64,000 nucleotides of DNA from Clostridiales bacterium (GCA_018366495.1 JAGZHZ010000004.1:1-64000), one strand, 5' to 3'; positions 44,021 to 53,346 are shown, counted from the first letter of the stretch. The notes: generated by a model not told the origin, from the sequence alone. Numbers and translations are program-made.

Positions 44021-44121
44021 TATATTTACCAGAAAGTTCATTGCCGTCAGGCGATGAGCAGTTTAATAAAAAAGTATCAGGGGAGTATGATACAGATAAA
44101 AAAACAAAAAAAAATCTTTTT

Positions 44122-44150
44122 GAGCGGCGTATTCGATACGGCCGCTTTTT
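44122..44150 (+). terminator. Terminator of the sigma-factor operon
   Basis: AGCGGC-GTAT/ATAC-GCCGCT hairpin with one bulged G, followed by six T. Confidence 0.75.
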
Positions 44151-44167
44151 TCTTGTCATGCCTATGC

Positions 44168-44197
44168 TTGTCTGCGCGGGAAAAAATGTGCTATAAT
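44168..44197 (+). promoter_or_regulatory. Promoter of the AAA ATPase gene
   Basis: TTGTCT (44168-44173), 18-base spacer, TATAAT (44192-44197). Confidence 0.55.
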
Positions 44198-44250
44198 CAA
44201 AACGCAGAACAGCCAGAAAATGGCGAAAATGAGTAGGAAAGGGAAAGGAC

Positions 44251-45318
44251 ATGATTCAGGAAATTACACTTAACCGATTTAAAAAGTTTAAAGAATATAC
44301 AATCCAGCTGAGACCATTTTCTGTATTAACAGGAAGAAACGGATGCGGAAAAAGTACCGTCTTAAAAGCCATTAACCTGATGATGTACACGCTTCATGAG
44401 AATGAGATGATCACATTTAAGGGAGGCCATGCCGTTGTGCGGAACAAGGGAGTGGGATCGGCTGATATGCCGGGAATTCAAATTTCTGAGTTTCGTGATT
44501 TATATTATGGAAAAGTTTCACGCCAGGGAAAACAAGTGGTGGTAGACGAATCAAAGATCGGAGCTTCCATTATTTTGAAAGATAAGGACGAAAATGTGTA
44601 TAGAATGCTGATCACTTCTATCTTTGGCGGATTTAATATGAAATGTTATTCTAAAGAGGAAGATTTAAGAAATATGCCGAAGCTGCAGATTCATACGCCT
44701 CTGTATATTTCTGGATTTACTGGTATTCAGACAATGGAGGAGAGAGTATATCCCATTGTTATGCAGAATCAGATGACAAGAGGCGGTCAGAGCAGCATTA
44801 TACGGAACATGGTTTTGGGTCTGAGAAAGATGAAATATGATCAGTATCAGGAATTGAAAAAATTGATGGAACGTGAATTTTTCTTTTATCTGGATCATAT
44901 AGAGTGCAATGAAAATAAAGATATCTGTATCAAGGCATCTTTTTTAAGAGCATGTGATAATGGAATCGTATCAATGGATTTTGATAATGCAGGAGACGGG
45001 GAACTTCATGTGCTTCAGATTCTGGCGGCAATTTATCTGTCTTGTCCGGATCAGTGCAAAGTTGTCTTGATTGACAATCCAGAGGCATATCTGCATCCGG
45101 AATTTCAGAGAAAACTGGTTCGCGTGCTGAAAAATATTCAAAAGGAGATGAAAATTCAGATTATTCTTGCCACACATTCTCAGGAGATTATAGATGAATG
45201 TGAAAAAGATGAGATCATTGTGATTGAAGATGAGGAAGTTCTCAAAAGAAAAGAAAAAAACACGGGAGATACCTCAAAAAGTGAAATGACAGGAGAACAG
45301 CTCAGTCTGGAATTTTAG
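44251..45318 (+). CDS. AAA/SMC-like ATPase (OLD/RecF-related)
   Basis: A 355-residue ABC-type ATPase of the AAA_15/AAA_21 group: Walker A TGRNGCGKST (residues 27-36), Walker B VVLIDNPEAYLHPEF with catalytic Glu, and H-switch ILATHSQEII. There is no TOPRIM domain, so it is not a full OLD nuclease. The hydrophilic tail beyond residue 315 is disordered. Relatives occur in defence or DNA-maintenance loci, but no nuclease partner is adjacent: the neighbours are the sigma operon and a MATE pump. Role unknown. Confidence 0.85.
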   Translation: MIQEITLNRFKKFKEYTIQLRPFSVLTGRNGCGKSTVLKAINLMMYTLHENEMITFKGGHAVVRNKGVGSADMPGIQISEFRDLYYGKVSRQGKQVVVDESKIGASIILKDKDENVYRMLITSIFGGFNMKCYSKEEDLRNMPKLQIHTPLYISGFTGIQTMEERVYPIVMQNQMTRGGQSSIIRNMVLGLRKMKYDQYQELKKLMEREFFFYLDHIECNENKDICIKASFLRACDNGIVSMDFDNAGDGELHVLQILAAIYLSCPDQCKVVLIDNPEAYLHPEFQRKLVRVLKNIQKEMKIQIILATHSQEIIDECEKDEIIVIEDEEVLKRKEKNTGDTSKSEMTGEQLSLEF

Positions 45319-45511
45319 GACGGCGCGTCGTTTATTAAAAAATAGGCAGCCCGTAAAATGCAAAAAAATATTTCCTTTAAGCGTAACGTTAAAAACATCA
45401 AAAATACAGAGGAAAAGGAGTTGCGCCTTGAAAAAAAAGTGATATAATAAACTCGTTTTTAACAAGAGGTTTAACGATAAAGTAAACTGATAAGAATGAG
45501 GAGGTATCACA

Positions 45512-46870
45512 ATGGTAAAGGATATGACAACAGGATCTCCGATGAAATTGATTCTGGGCTTTTCCGTCCCGATGCTGATGGGATTATTATTCCAGCAGCT
45601 GTACAATTTAGTTGACACAATGATTGTTGGAAAACTTTTGGGCGTACAGGCGCTGGCGGCAGTGGGGGCCACGAGTTCATTGAATTTTCTGATTATAGGA
45701 TTCTGTCTGGGAGTGTGCAGCGGTTTTTCCATCCCAGTTGCTCAGAAATTTGGGGCAGGGGATTATGTCGGGCTTAGAAAATATGTGGCAAATGGTATAT
45801 GGCTGTCTGTCATTTTTTCTGTGATTATGACGGCAGGCACTGTTATCTTCTGTAAGCCGATTCTGCAGATCATGCAGACACCAGATGACATTTTTCAGGG
45901 AGCGTATGAATATATCGTGATTATTTTCATCGGTATACCGGTGACTTATCTGTACAATATGTGTTCCAGCTTGATTCGTGCAGTCGGCGACAGCAAGACC
46001 CCCGTTTATTTTCTGGCGATCGCATCTGTTTTGAACATTGTGCTGGATATTGTTCTGATTATGAATTTCAATATGGGTGTGGCCGGTGCGGCTGTGGCAA
46101 CGGTGATTTCTCAGGGTGTGTCAGGTCTGCTCTGTCTCTTGTTTATCATAAAGAAATTTGATATTTTAAAGCCACGAAAAGAAGAGAGAGGATGGAACGG
46201 AAAATATGCTGCTGCTCTGTGTAATATGGGTGTTCCAATGGGACTTCAATTTTCTATCACTGCAATCGGAAGCGTCATCTTGCAGAGCGCAGTAAACACA
46301 CTTGGATCTTCCAGCGTGGCGGCAATGACGGCAGGAAGCAAAATTGGAATGTTGTTTACCTGTCCTTTTGACGCACTCGGATCGACGATGGCTACTTATG
46401 CAGGGCAGAATACAGGCGCTGGAAAAATGGACAGAATCGGTTCAGGAATAAAATCAGGTATTTTTATGGGTTCTGTGTACTCGATTATTGCTCTGATCCT
46501 GACATATTTTTTCAGCAATCAGATTGCACTGTTGTTTGTAGATCAGGCGGAAACTGCCATCATGGCGGATATCAGAATGTTTTTGATTGGAAATGGTTTA
46601 TTTTACATTCCTCTGACTTTAGTCAATACGATTCGTTATCTGATTCAAGGGATGGGATTCAGCAAATTTGCATTGCTTGCCGGTGTATTTGAGATGGTTG
46701 CCCGTGGAGTGGCAGGTTTTGTGCTTGTTCCGAAGTTTGGATTTATTGCAGCATGTCTGGCAAGCCCTCTGGCATGGATTATGGCGGATCTTTTTCTGGT
46801 GCCGGCCTATTTCTATTGTGTAAAAAAGATGAGCCAGGTGCTGAAAAAAACAGAGCCGGCGCTCTCATGA
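45512..46870 (+). CDS. MATE family efflux transporter
   Basis: A 452-residue protein with about 12 membrane helices in two halves. PMKLILGFSVPMLMGLLFQQLYNLVDTMIVGKLLG at the N-terminus (read in pieces: FSVPMLMGLLFQQLYNLVDT) and GMGFSKFALLAGVFEMVARG are typical of MATE Na+- or H+-coupled drug/metabolite exporters. GAGGAGG precedes ATG 45512; TATAAT at 45443-45448 with TTGCGC 16 bases upstream is a possible promoter. Substrate unknown. Confidence 0.92.
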   Translation: MVKDMTTGSPMKLILGFSVPMLMGLLFQQLYNLVDTMIVGKLLGVQALAAVGATSSLNFLIIGFCLGVCSGFSIPVAQKFGAGDYVGLRKYVANGIWLSVIFSVIMTAGTVIFCKPILQIMQTPDDIFQGAYEYIVIIFIGIPVTYLYNMCSSLIRAVGDSKTPVYFLAIASVLNIVLDIVLIMNFNMGVAGAAVATVISQGVSGLLCLLFIIKKFDILKPRKEERGWNGKYAAALCNMGVPMGLQFSITAIGSVILQSAVNTLGSSSVAAMTAGSKIGMLFTCPFDALGSTMATYAGQNTGAGKMDRIGSGIKSGIFMGSVYSIIALILTYFFSNQIALLFVDQAETAIMADIRMFLIGNGLFYIPLTLVNTIRYLIQGMGFSKFALLAGVFEMVARGVAGFVLVPKFGFIAACLASPLAWIMADLFLVPAYFYCVKKMSQVLKKTEPALS

Positions 46871-46912
46871 AAAAAGGAAAGTATTCCAGTCAAAAGAAAC
46901 CGAGGCCGGAAG

Positions 46913-46941
46913 TTGACGCCGCGCAGGTAAACTGATATCAT
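46913..46941 (+). promoter_or_regulatory. Promoter of the cysteine desulfidase-family gene
   Basis: TTGACG (46913-46918), 17-base spacer ending TGA, TATCAT (46936-46941): an extended -10 promoter. Confidence 0.75.
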
Positions 46942-46993
46942 CTAAGAAGATAAAATTATCAGGCGAAAAAGTAAAAAAGGCGGAGGGAAACCG

Positions 46994-48274
46994 ATGGATG
47001 AGAGAACATATAAGAGATATGTGAAAATTTTGAGAGAGGAACTGGTGCCGGCTCTGGGATGCACGGAGCCGATCGCAATTGCTTTTGCCGCTGCAAAGGC
47101 GAGAGAGGTGCTGGGAAAAATGCCGGATCATATGGAGGTCTTCTGCAGCGGAAATATTATAAAAAATGTCAAGGGAGTTGTCGTGCCAAATTCAGGCGGA
47201 ATGCGGGGAATGGATGTAGCAGCGGTGCTGGGCATTGTGGGAGGATGTGCAGATCAGGAACTGGCGGTGCTGGAGAGTATCAAACCAGAACACATAGAGC
47301 AAATGAAACAGCTTCTGAACAATAATTTCTGCACTTGCAACTTGGCTGTGGATGTTCCCAACCTGTATATTCGGATTCGAGTATGGGCAGGTCAAGAGGA
47401 TGCTGTGGTCGAGATCAGAGATCACCACACCAATATCACAAGAATAGAAAAAAATGGAACAGTTCTGCTTCAAAAAGAAGAGGAAAGACAGGAAGACGAT
47501 CAGGAAAAGGCAGAGGAAGCGTGTCTGACAGTGAAGGGAATTATTGAATTTGCTGACCAGGTCAATATTGCAGATGTCAAAGACGTGCTGGACCGCCAGA
47601 TTTCCTGCAATACAGCGATCTCTGAAGAGGGACTGAGAAACTGCTATGGAGCCGCAATCGGAAAGACGATTCTGGAGTCATATCCAAATGATGTAAAGGC
47701 AAGGGCAAAAGCGGCAGCTGCGGCAGGTTCCGATGCCAGAATGAATGGCTGCTCTATGCCGGTAATTATCAATTCAGGCAGCGGAAATCAGGGAATGACC
47801 GTATCTCTGCCTGTGATTGAATATGCAAAAGAGCTGAAAGTTTCTGAGGAAGAGTTGTATCGGGCTTTGATTGTCAGCAATCTTGTAGCGATTCATCAGA
47901 AATATTATATTGGAGATCTGTCTGCATACTGTGGCGTCGTCTGTGCTGCGACCGGAAGCGGCGCGGCGATCACCTATATGAAAAAGGGAACGTATCAACA
48001 GATTTCAGATACGATTACAAATACGATTGCAAACATCGGCGGAATGGTCTGCGATGGGGCAAAAGCTTCCTGTGCTGCCAAAATTGCGTCTGCGGTAGAG
48101 GCGGCGATCTTAGGTCATTGTATGAGTATGAATCAGAGATGTTTTCAGGAAGGCGAAGGTCTTGTAAAGGAGAATGTAGAGAAGACGATTGAGAGTATTG
48201 GAAAAGTCGGACGGGAAGGCATGAGAGAGACGGATCTCAAGATCTTAAATATTATGCTTGGAAATGAGTCTTGA
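46994..48274 (+). CDS. L-cysteine desulfidase family protein (CyuA/UPF0597)
   Basis: A 426-residue member of the UPF0597/CyuA (YhaM) family related to the serine dehydratase alpha chain. Conserved Cys residues for an Fe-S cluster appear in LGCTEP, SAYCGVVC and MVCDGAKASC. E. coli CyuA breaks cysteine into pyruvate, ammonia and sulfide; that activity is the best guess here. A cysteine transporter (CyuP) is not adjacent. Own promoter; GGAGG precedes ATG 46994. Confidence 0.88.
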   Translation: MDERTYKRYVKILREELVPALGCTEPIAIAFAAAKAREVLGKMPDHMEVFCSGNIIKNVKGVVVPNSGGMRGMDVAAVLGIVGGCADQELAVLESIKPEHIEQMKQLLNNNFCTCNLAVDVPNLYIRIRVWAGQEDAVVEIRDHHTNITRIEKNGTVLLQKEEERQEDDQEKAEEACLTVKGIIEFADQVNIADVKDVLDRQISCNTAISEEGLRNCYGAAIGKTILESYPNDVKARAKAAAAAGSDARMNGCSMPVIINSGSGNQGMTVSLPVIEYAKELKVSEEELYRALIVSNLVAIHQKYYIGDLSAYCGVVCAATGSGAAITYMKKGTYQQISDTITNTIANIGGMVCDGAKASCAAKIASAVEAAILGHCMSMNQRCFQEGEGLVKENVEKTIESIGKVGREGMRETDLKILNIMLGNES

Positions 48275-48415
48275 TACTCTGCGTCTCTGAAGACCGGAAT
48301 TTTACAAACAAGAGGAATTTTGTAATCGTCATGGAGAAAGAGGAACAACAGCTGAAAATGTAAGAGATGGAACTGCAGTGTCTGGCGATCATCATAAAGA
48401 AAGAGGAACGCTTAT

Positions 48416-48904
48416 ATGGAACGTGTATATCATGAAATAGAACCAGTGTTTGATGAAAAGTCGAAAATTTTGATTTTAGGGTCGTTTCCCTCTGTGAAAT
48501 CGAGGGAAGGTCATTTTTTCTATCATCATCCCAGAAACCGTTTCTGGAAAGTGATGGCGGCAGAACTGGAATGTGATATTCCTTCAACTGTGGAGGAAAA
48601 GAAAAAAATGCTGCTCACTCACCACATTGCCATATGGGATGTGATTGCCAGCTGTGAAATTTCAGGATCGAGTGACAGTTCCATACGAAATGTGATACCG
48701 AATGACTTGAATATGATTTTAAAAAGAGCGTCGATCCGAGAGATTTTCACAAACGGGGGAACTGCATATCAGCTTTATCAGAAATATTGCAGGGAAAATA
48801 CGCAGAAAGAAGCGATTCGACTTCCATCGACAAGCCCGGCGAATGCTGCATATTCTATGGAGCGGCTGACGAAAGAATGGAGCGTTATTAGAAATTTGTT
48901 CTAA
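48416..48904 (+). CDS. DNA-deoxyinosine glycosylase (hypoxanthine-DNA glycosylase, UDG superfamily)
   Basis: A 162-residue repair glycosylase. GSFPSVKSREGHFFYHHPRN (residues 23-42) and LPSTSPANA near the C-terminus are the active-site motifs of the family-6 hypoxanthine-DNA glycosylases. It should remove hypoxanthine formed by adenine deamination. AGAGG nine bases upstream supports ATG 48416. Confidence 0.9.
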   Translation: MERVYHEIEPVFDEKSKILILGSFPSVKSREGHFFYHHPRNRFWKVMAAELECDIPSTVEEKKKMLLTHHIAIWDVIASCEISGSSDSSIRNVIPNDLNMILKRASIREIFTNGGTAYQLYQKYCRENTQKEAIRLPSTSPANAAYSMERLTKEWSVIRNLF

Positions 48905-48939
48905 TGTTGTTCATAAAAATTTTAAAATTTAATCAAAGT

Positions 48940-48968
48940 TTGCACATATTTACATTATATACTTATAC
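48940..48968 (+). promoter_or_regulatory. Possible promoter of the RNA candidate
   Basis: TTGCAC (48940-48945), 17-base spacer, TTATAC (48963-48968). Moderate match only. Confidence 0.4.
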
Positions 48969-48974
48969 CATCAA

Positions 48975-49107
48975 GTAAAGCGAACCTTGATAGATTTCAA
49001 TTTCATAACTCCGGGCTGACAGGAAACTGCCAGCCCACTCCCTCAAATATAATTAATTAAATTATAAACTTTTTCATCCTTCAAAGCTGGCAGAGATGCC
49101 AGCTTTT
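48975..49107 (+). ncRNA. Candidate small structured RNA
   Basis: Between two genes and without an ORF, the plus strand shows a weak hairpin ATCAAG/CTTGAT (near 48970-48992), a GC-rich hairpin GGGCTGACA/TGCCAGCCC (49013-49036 region) and a perfect terminator hairpin AAAGCTGGCA-GAGA-TGCCAGCTTT (49083-49106) with TTTT. A promoter-like element lies just upstream. It could equally be the 3' untranslated region of the glycosylase gene. No known RNA family is recognised. Confidence 0.4.
49083..49107 (+). terminator. Perfect intrinsic terminator
   Basis: AAAGCTGGCA, GAGA loop, TGCCAGCTTT: ten perfect base pairs ending in TTTT. The convergent methyltransferase gene ends at 49193. Confidence 0.8.
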
Positions 49108-49192
49108 CTCCATTTCAGGCATTTGGTGTCATCGCATATTTGCTGACTCAAAACTGGCAGAAATTACTAGATTTGAACGATATCAGGCTTTC

Positions 49193-50395
49193 TCAGGCTT
49201 CTTCGCAAACCTGGAAGATATAAAATTTCAGATAATAAGACTGGTCAGCAGCCCATAAAATCGGATGATCCGCCGCCTGTGTGCGGTATTCTACCTGGCG
49301 CAGTCTCTTGTGTGCGCTTCGTGCAGCTTCTGCAATCGTCTTTGTGAAGAGTTCCGGCGTCATAAAATGAGAACAGGAACAGGTGGCAAGGAAGCCGCCG
49401 TTTTTCACGAGCTTTAATCCCCTCATATTGATTTCACGATATCCTTTTACTGCATTTTTGACAGAGCTGTGTGACTTTGTAAATGCAGGCGGGTCCAGAA
49501 TTACGACGTCAAATCGTTCATTTGCGCTGTCGAGTTCAGGAAGAAGGTCAAATACATCAGCACAGCGGAATTTGACGCGGTCTTCCAGATGGTTCAAGGC
49601 GGCATTCTCCTCTGCCTGTCTGACTGCCAGATCAGAAGCGTCAACGCCGAGGACGGAAGCGGCTCCGGCGATTCCGGCATTTAATGCAAACGAACCGGTG
49701 TGTGTAAAGCAATCTAATACTTTTTTTCCTCTGCACAGACGCTGGATGGCGAGGCGGTTATATTTTTGATCCAGGAAAAATCCTGTTTTCTGGCCATTCT
49801 CCACATCGACAATATAGCGGACATTGTTTTCAATGATCGGCACTTTTGTAGGAAATGGGGCGCTGATAAATCCTTTTACACGCTCCATACCTTCCTGAAG
49901 ACGGACTTTCGCATCGCTTCTCTCATAAATTCCCTGAATCTGAATCCCATCATCGGCAAGAATTTCCGTCAGACATTCTAAAATTACAGGTTTTAAGAGA
50001 TCAATCCCAAGCGCGAGGGATTCCACGACAAGAACATCAGAAAACTTGTCCACTACAATGCCCGGAAGAAAATCAGCTTCTCCAAAAATGACACGGCATG
50101 AGGAGGTGTCTACGGTCTGTTTGCGGTATTCCCATGCGTTTTTTACACGCATTTTCAGAAAGGCTTTGTCAATCACAGTGCCTTCTTTACGGGAGAGGAT
50201 GCGTACCGTGATCTTGGAATTCGTATTGATGAAACCATACCCCATAAAATAACCGTCGAAGTCACGGACGGTGATGAGATCTCCGTTTGTAAACTCGCCC
50301 TCTATCTTGTCAATCTCATTGTCATAAATCCACATTCCGCCGGACTTCAGCACTCTTCCTTCGCCTTTTTTCAAGATAATTGTCGTATCGTACAT
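49193..50395 (-). CDS. Class I rRNA methyltransferase, RlmI-like (PUA + SAM domain)
   Basis: A 400-residue 23S rRNA cytosine-5 methyltransferase-like protein. The N-terminal PUA domain (ILKKGEGRVLKSGGMWIYDNE) is followed by the linker GIYERSDAKVR, NGQKTGFFLDQ, the SAM motif VLDCFTHTGSFAL and catalytic-site ILDPPAF and CSCSH. The reading frame extends upstream through a hydrophobic stretch, but GGAGG seven bases before ATG 50395 sets the start. Modification site is not deducible. Confidence 0.92.
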   Translation of the reverse strand: MYDTTIILKKGEGRVLKSGGMWIYDNEIDKIEGEFTNGDLITVRDFDGYFMGYGFINTNSKITVRILSRKEGTVIDKAFLKMRVKNAWEYRKQTVDTSSCRVIFGEADFLPGIVVDKFSDVLVVESLALGIDLLKPVILECLTEILADDGIQIQGIYERSDAKVRLQEGMERVKGFISAPFPTKVPIIENNVRYIVDVENGQKTGFFLDQKYNRLAIQRLCRGKKVLDCFTHTGSFALNAGIAGAASVLGVDASDLAVRQAEENAALNHLEDRVKFRCADVFDLLPELDSANERFDVVILDPPAFTKSHSSVKNAVKGYREINMRGLKLVKNGGFLATCSCSHFMTPELFTKTIAEAARSAHKRLRQVEYRTQAADHPILWAADQSYYLKFYIFQVCEEA

Positions 50396-50530
50396 CACAT
50401 TTCCTCCAATCAAATTATTTGAACCTCTCATGATGAAAGCCACGAGTGTTCTCTTCTTATTTATAAAATAAAAACGTATATTGACTGCCAACAGTATACA
50501 GGAAATACAAAAGCAGAGCAAGAAAAAATA

Positions 50531-50559
50531 TTGCAAATTAAATATCAGAATGGTATGAT
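50531..50559 (+). promoter_or_regulatory. Promoter of the subtilase gene
   Basis: TTGCAA (50531-50536), 17-base spacer, TATGAT (50554-50559) with TGn extension. Confidence 0.7.
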
Positions 50560-50600
50560 AAAATGTATAGCAAGGAAAGAAATCTTAAGGAGGGATAACT

Positions 50601-53159
50601 ATGAAAGCATGGTGGAAAAAACTATCTTGCTTGGCGGGAATCGGATTTGCATTCAGCTTACTGTTCTCAATGGGAGCATTTGCGGCATCCGGTACAAAAG
50701 TGATTCAGACAGATAACTTTGAATCCTTTTCAAAGGCGACAGCTGATCTGAAACAGACAAATGGCGCATCCGCCAAAGAAATGTATGAAGACACAAGTCC
50801 ATATGCGACAATGCGTCTGATTGTAAAATCGAAAGGTCCAGCGCTGGATCTGAGCGGATACGGTGCAAAGACTGTTGTAAAAGGTCCGGACGGTTATTAC
50901 ATTATGCAGTTTAACACGAAAAAAGAGACAGAGAGCTGCTATAGATCTCTGCTTGGCAATCCGAATGTAAAATATGTAGAACCGGATGGAATTACAAGTT
51001 TAAATGATGTGACAGCATCTGAAGAGATGGAACTGTCTTCCATAGATGATGTTGATTCTGTGGAGGAACCGGAAAACAGCAGCGATGCGTATTCCTGGGG
51101 AGTTGCAAAAGTGGAAGCAGATAAATATGCTTCTTATTTAAAAAGCCTGAATAAAACTCAGACAATGAATGTAGCAGTCGTAGACTCTGGAGTGTGGAGA
51201 TCCCATTCGATGCTGAGCGGCCGCGTATATTCCAACATCGGCTATGATTATGTGGAAAATGATTCTTATCCGTTCAATGATGGACATGGACACGGAACAC
51301 ATGTGGCAGGAACGATTGTGGACTGTACACCAGGGCTGAATGTCAAAATCATAGCAGTCCGCGTTCTGGATGATGCAGGATACGGATCTCACTCTGACGT
51401 TGGAAACGGAATCCGCTATGCGGCAGATAAGGGAGCAAAGGTCATCAACTTGAGTCTTGGAGGCGGTCATTCTTTTTATAAAGATGATGCTATTGAGTAT
51501 GCAATTTCAAAAGGGGCAGTTGTCGTAGCAGCGGCTGGAAATGATTCTATGTCCATTGGCAGTTACTGTCCAGCACATATCACAGAATGTATCACAGTTT
51601 CTGCAATCGACAGCAGCGGAAGCCTGGCATGGTATTCAAATTACGGTTCTGCAGTTGACGTTGCAGCACCGGGAAGTGATATCCTGAGCTGCGGAATAAG
51701 TGGATATAACTCTTACGTTTATATGTCAGGAACATCCATGGCATCGCCGCATGTCTCAGCAATCGCAGCAATGTACCGTCTGATGTATCCGACAGCAGGT
51801 CCTGCAAAGATTCAGGAGCTGGTTAAGAGATATACAACAGATGTCGGATCTTCAGGAAAAGATGATTATTATGGATATGGAATTCCGAAACTGAGCAAGG
51901 CGATGAGCGTCAAAGTCGACAAAACATCACTTGGAACTGCAACTGCAAGCGGCACATCAGAAGTGCGTCTGACATGGAAGAAAGTAAGCGGCGCAGCAGG
52001 ATATTACGTTTACCGCAAGGTACCGGGCGGCAGCTGGGCAAGAATTAAGACGATTTCTTCTGGAAGCACAACGGCATACAGAGATACGAATTTACAGCCT
52101 GGAACGAAATATATCTATACAGTAAGAGCTTATAAGAAAGTTGGATCGAAAGTCTATCTGGGAGATTATAACACGACAGGAATCTCAGCGATCACAGGAC
52201 TTTCAACACCTGTTTTGAAGAGCGCTGCAAGTGTGGACTATAATTCCATCCGTGTAAACTGGACGCCGGTTAAGAATGCGATGGGATATCGAATTTACAG
52301 ACGTACCAGCACGAACGGTTCCTGGCAGAGAATCGGAAGAGTTACAAAACAGTCTTCTTCTTCATTCGTGGACAACACAGCAGTGACAGGAACAAAATAT
52401 TATTACACAGTCAGAGCAACCTGCACATATGGAAATACAATGAAAATGAGCGGGTATAACACGACCGGAGTGACAGGAAAAGCTGTTTTGGGAACACCGA
52501 AATTCACAAATTATGGTGTGGTTGCCGGAAAAGGTGTTCAGTTAAAATGGAATAAAGTTCCGGGCGCTACAGGATATGTGATCGGACGCAGTACAAGCTC
52601 TGGCGGAACATATACAAAAGTGGGCGCGCCTTCTGGCAGTACGACAAGCCTGATCGACAAGAATGCAGGAAAATATCGCTATGTATATTACAGAATCCGT
52701 GCATATCGCAAAGTGAACGGCAAGAATGTATTTGGCGGATTTTCACCGGTGATTTCTGTATACTCTTATTATAATGCAGTGGAAACAACGGATTATCTGA
52801 ATACGAAATCAGTAGACCTTGTCAATGACGCGATGGTTCTCACCTCCAAACTGGAAGGAATGAGAAGCGGATATAATAGAGAATATCCGGATTTGTATGA
52901 GACAGGAGAAAATATTTCTGTAGGTGTAAATGAAAACGGCGCTGAGTATCGCGTAGAGGTACAGAACAATGGCAATGCCGGACTCTCTATGTACGGACTG
53001 AGAATCGGAGACGACTCTGTCACAGTGACAAGAGTACTGAAAGAAAATGGATTTAAAGCTGTGAGCGGTCAGCCATATGACTATATGCGCAGCGATGGAA
53101 CAAAGCTGACAATCACATTAAAGAACGGACAGTTAGCAGCCTTTGGTTACTACTTCTAA
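50601..53159 (+). CDS. Secreted subtilisin-like serine protease with Fn3-like modules
   Basis: An 852-residue S8 peptidase. Signal peptide (1-28, ending MGAFA), an inhibitor-I9-like propeptide (about 35-130), then the catalytic domain with Asp195 (VAVVDSGV), His231 (GHGHGTHVAGT), oxyanion Asn314 (AAGND) and Ser379 (SGTSMASPH). Three fibronectin-III-like modules (about 440-525, 530-620, 625-720; patterns such as VRLTWKKVSGAAGYYVYRK) and a unique C-terminal domain (about 735-852) follow. No LPXTG anchor, so it is released or held by other contacts. AGGAGG precedes ATG 50601. Confidence 0.95.
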   Translation: MKAWWKKLSCLAGIGFAFSLLFSMGAFAASGTKVIQTDNFESFSKATADLKQTNGASAKEMYEDTSPYATMRLIVKSKGPALDLSGYGAKTVVKGPDGYYIMQFNTKKETESCYRSLLGNPNVKYVEPDGITSLNDVTASEEMELSSIDDVDSVEEPENSSDAYSWGVAKVEADKYASYLKSLNKTQTMNVAVVDSGVWRSHSMLSGRVYSNIGYDYVENDSYPFNDGHGHGTHVAGTIVDCTPGLNVKIIAVRVLDDAGYGSHSDVGNGIRYAADKGAKVINLSLGGGHSFYKDDAIEYAISKGAVVVAAAGNDSMSIGSYCPAHITECITVSAIDSSGSLAWYSNYGSAVDVAAPGSDILSCGISGYNSYVYMSGTSMASPHVSAIAAMYRLMYPTAGPAKIQELVKRYTTDVGSSGKDDYYGYGIPKLSKAMSVKVDKTSLGTATASGTSEVRLTWKKVSGAAGYYVYRKVPGGSWARIKTISSGSTTAYRDTNLQPGTKYIYTVRAYKKVGSKVYLGDYNTTGISAITGLSTPVLKSAASVDYNSIRVNWTPVKNAMGYRIYRRTSTNGSWQRIGRVTKQSSSSFVDNTAVTGTKYYYTVRATCTYGNTMKMSGYNTTGVTGKAVLGTPKFTNYGVVAGKGVQLKWNKVPGATGYVIGRSTSSGGTYTKVGAPSGSTTSLIDKNAGKYRYVYYRIRAYRKVNGKNVFGGFSPVISVYSYYNAVETTDYLNTKSVDLVNDAMVLTSKLEGMRSGYNREYPDLYETGENISVGVNENGAEYRVEVQNNGNAGLSMYGLRIGDDSVTVTRVLKENGFKAVSGQPYDYMRSDGTKLTITLKNGQLAAFGYYF

Positions 53160-53168
53160 AAGTGAGAC

Positions 53169-53203
53169 ATGCCGCAGTGACGATGGAGGTTACTGCGGCA
53201 TTT
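53169..53203 (+). terminator. Terminator of the subtilase gene
   Basis: ATGCCGCAGT (53169-53178) and ACTGCGGCAT (53192-53201) form a 10-bp stem followed by TTT. Confidence 0.7.
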
Positions 53204-53247
53204 ATCTATTATATTAGGAAATGTTATTTCCTAATATAATAGATAAA
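53201..53247. repeat. 22-bp perfect inverted repeat with 3-base loop
   Basis: TTTATCTATTATATTAGGAA plus AT (53201-53222) is exactly complementary to 53226-53247 around GTT. It begins at the last pair of the preceding terminator stem and runs into repeat copy B. It contains no gene. Confidence 0.8.
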
Positions 53248-53251
53248 ACAA

Positions 53252-53346
53252 AAGCGCTCTGTGAGGAGCGCATTGCGGCGGAATGGAAATATGTCGCTGA
53301 TGCGATCAGGCGCAGGCGGAGAATCTCACAGGCGAGATCCTTTGTC
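53252..53346 (+). repeat. Structured intergenic repeat, copy B
   Basis: Second copy of the element at 16131-16223: hairpin GCGCTC/GAGCGC (53254-53271), the 22-base core at 53286-53307, then AGAATCTC/GAGATCCT (53320-53341). The reading frame of the next gene runs back through it, but that extension is not coding. Confidence 0.7.

Noticed and set aside
44054..44236. 60-codon plus-strand frame after the sigma operon
   Set aside because: It runs through a terminator hairpin and the next gene's promoter and has no ribosome site.
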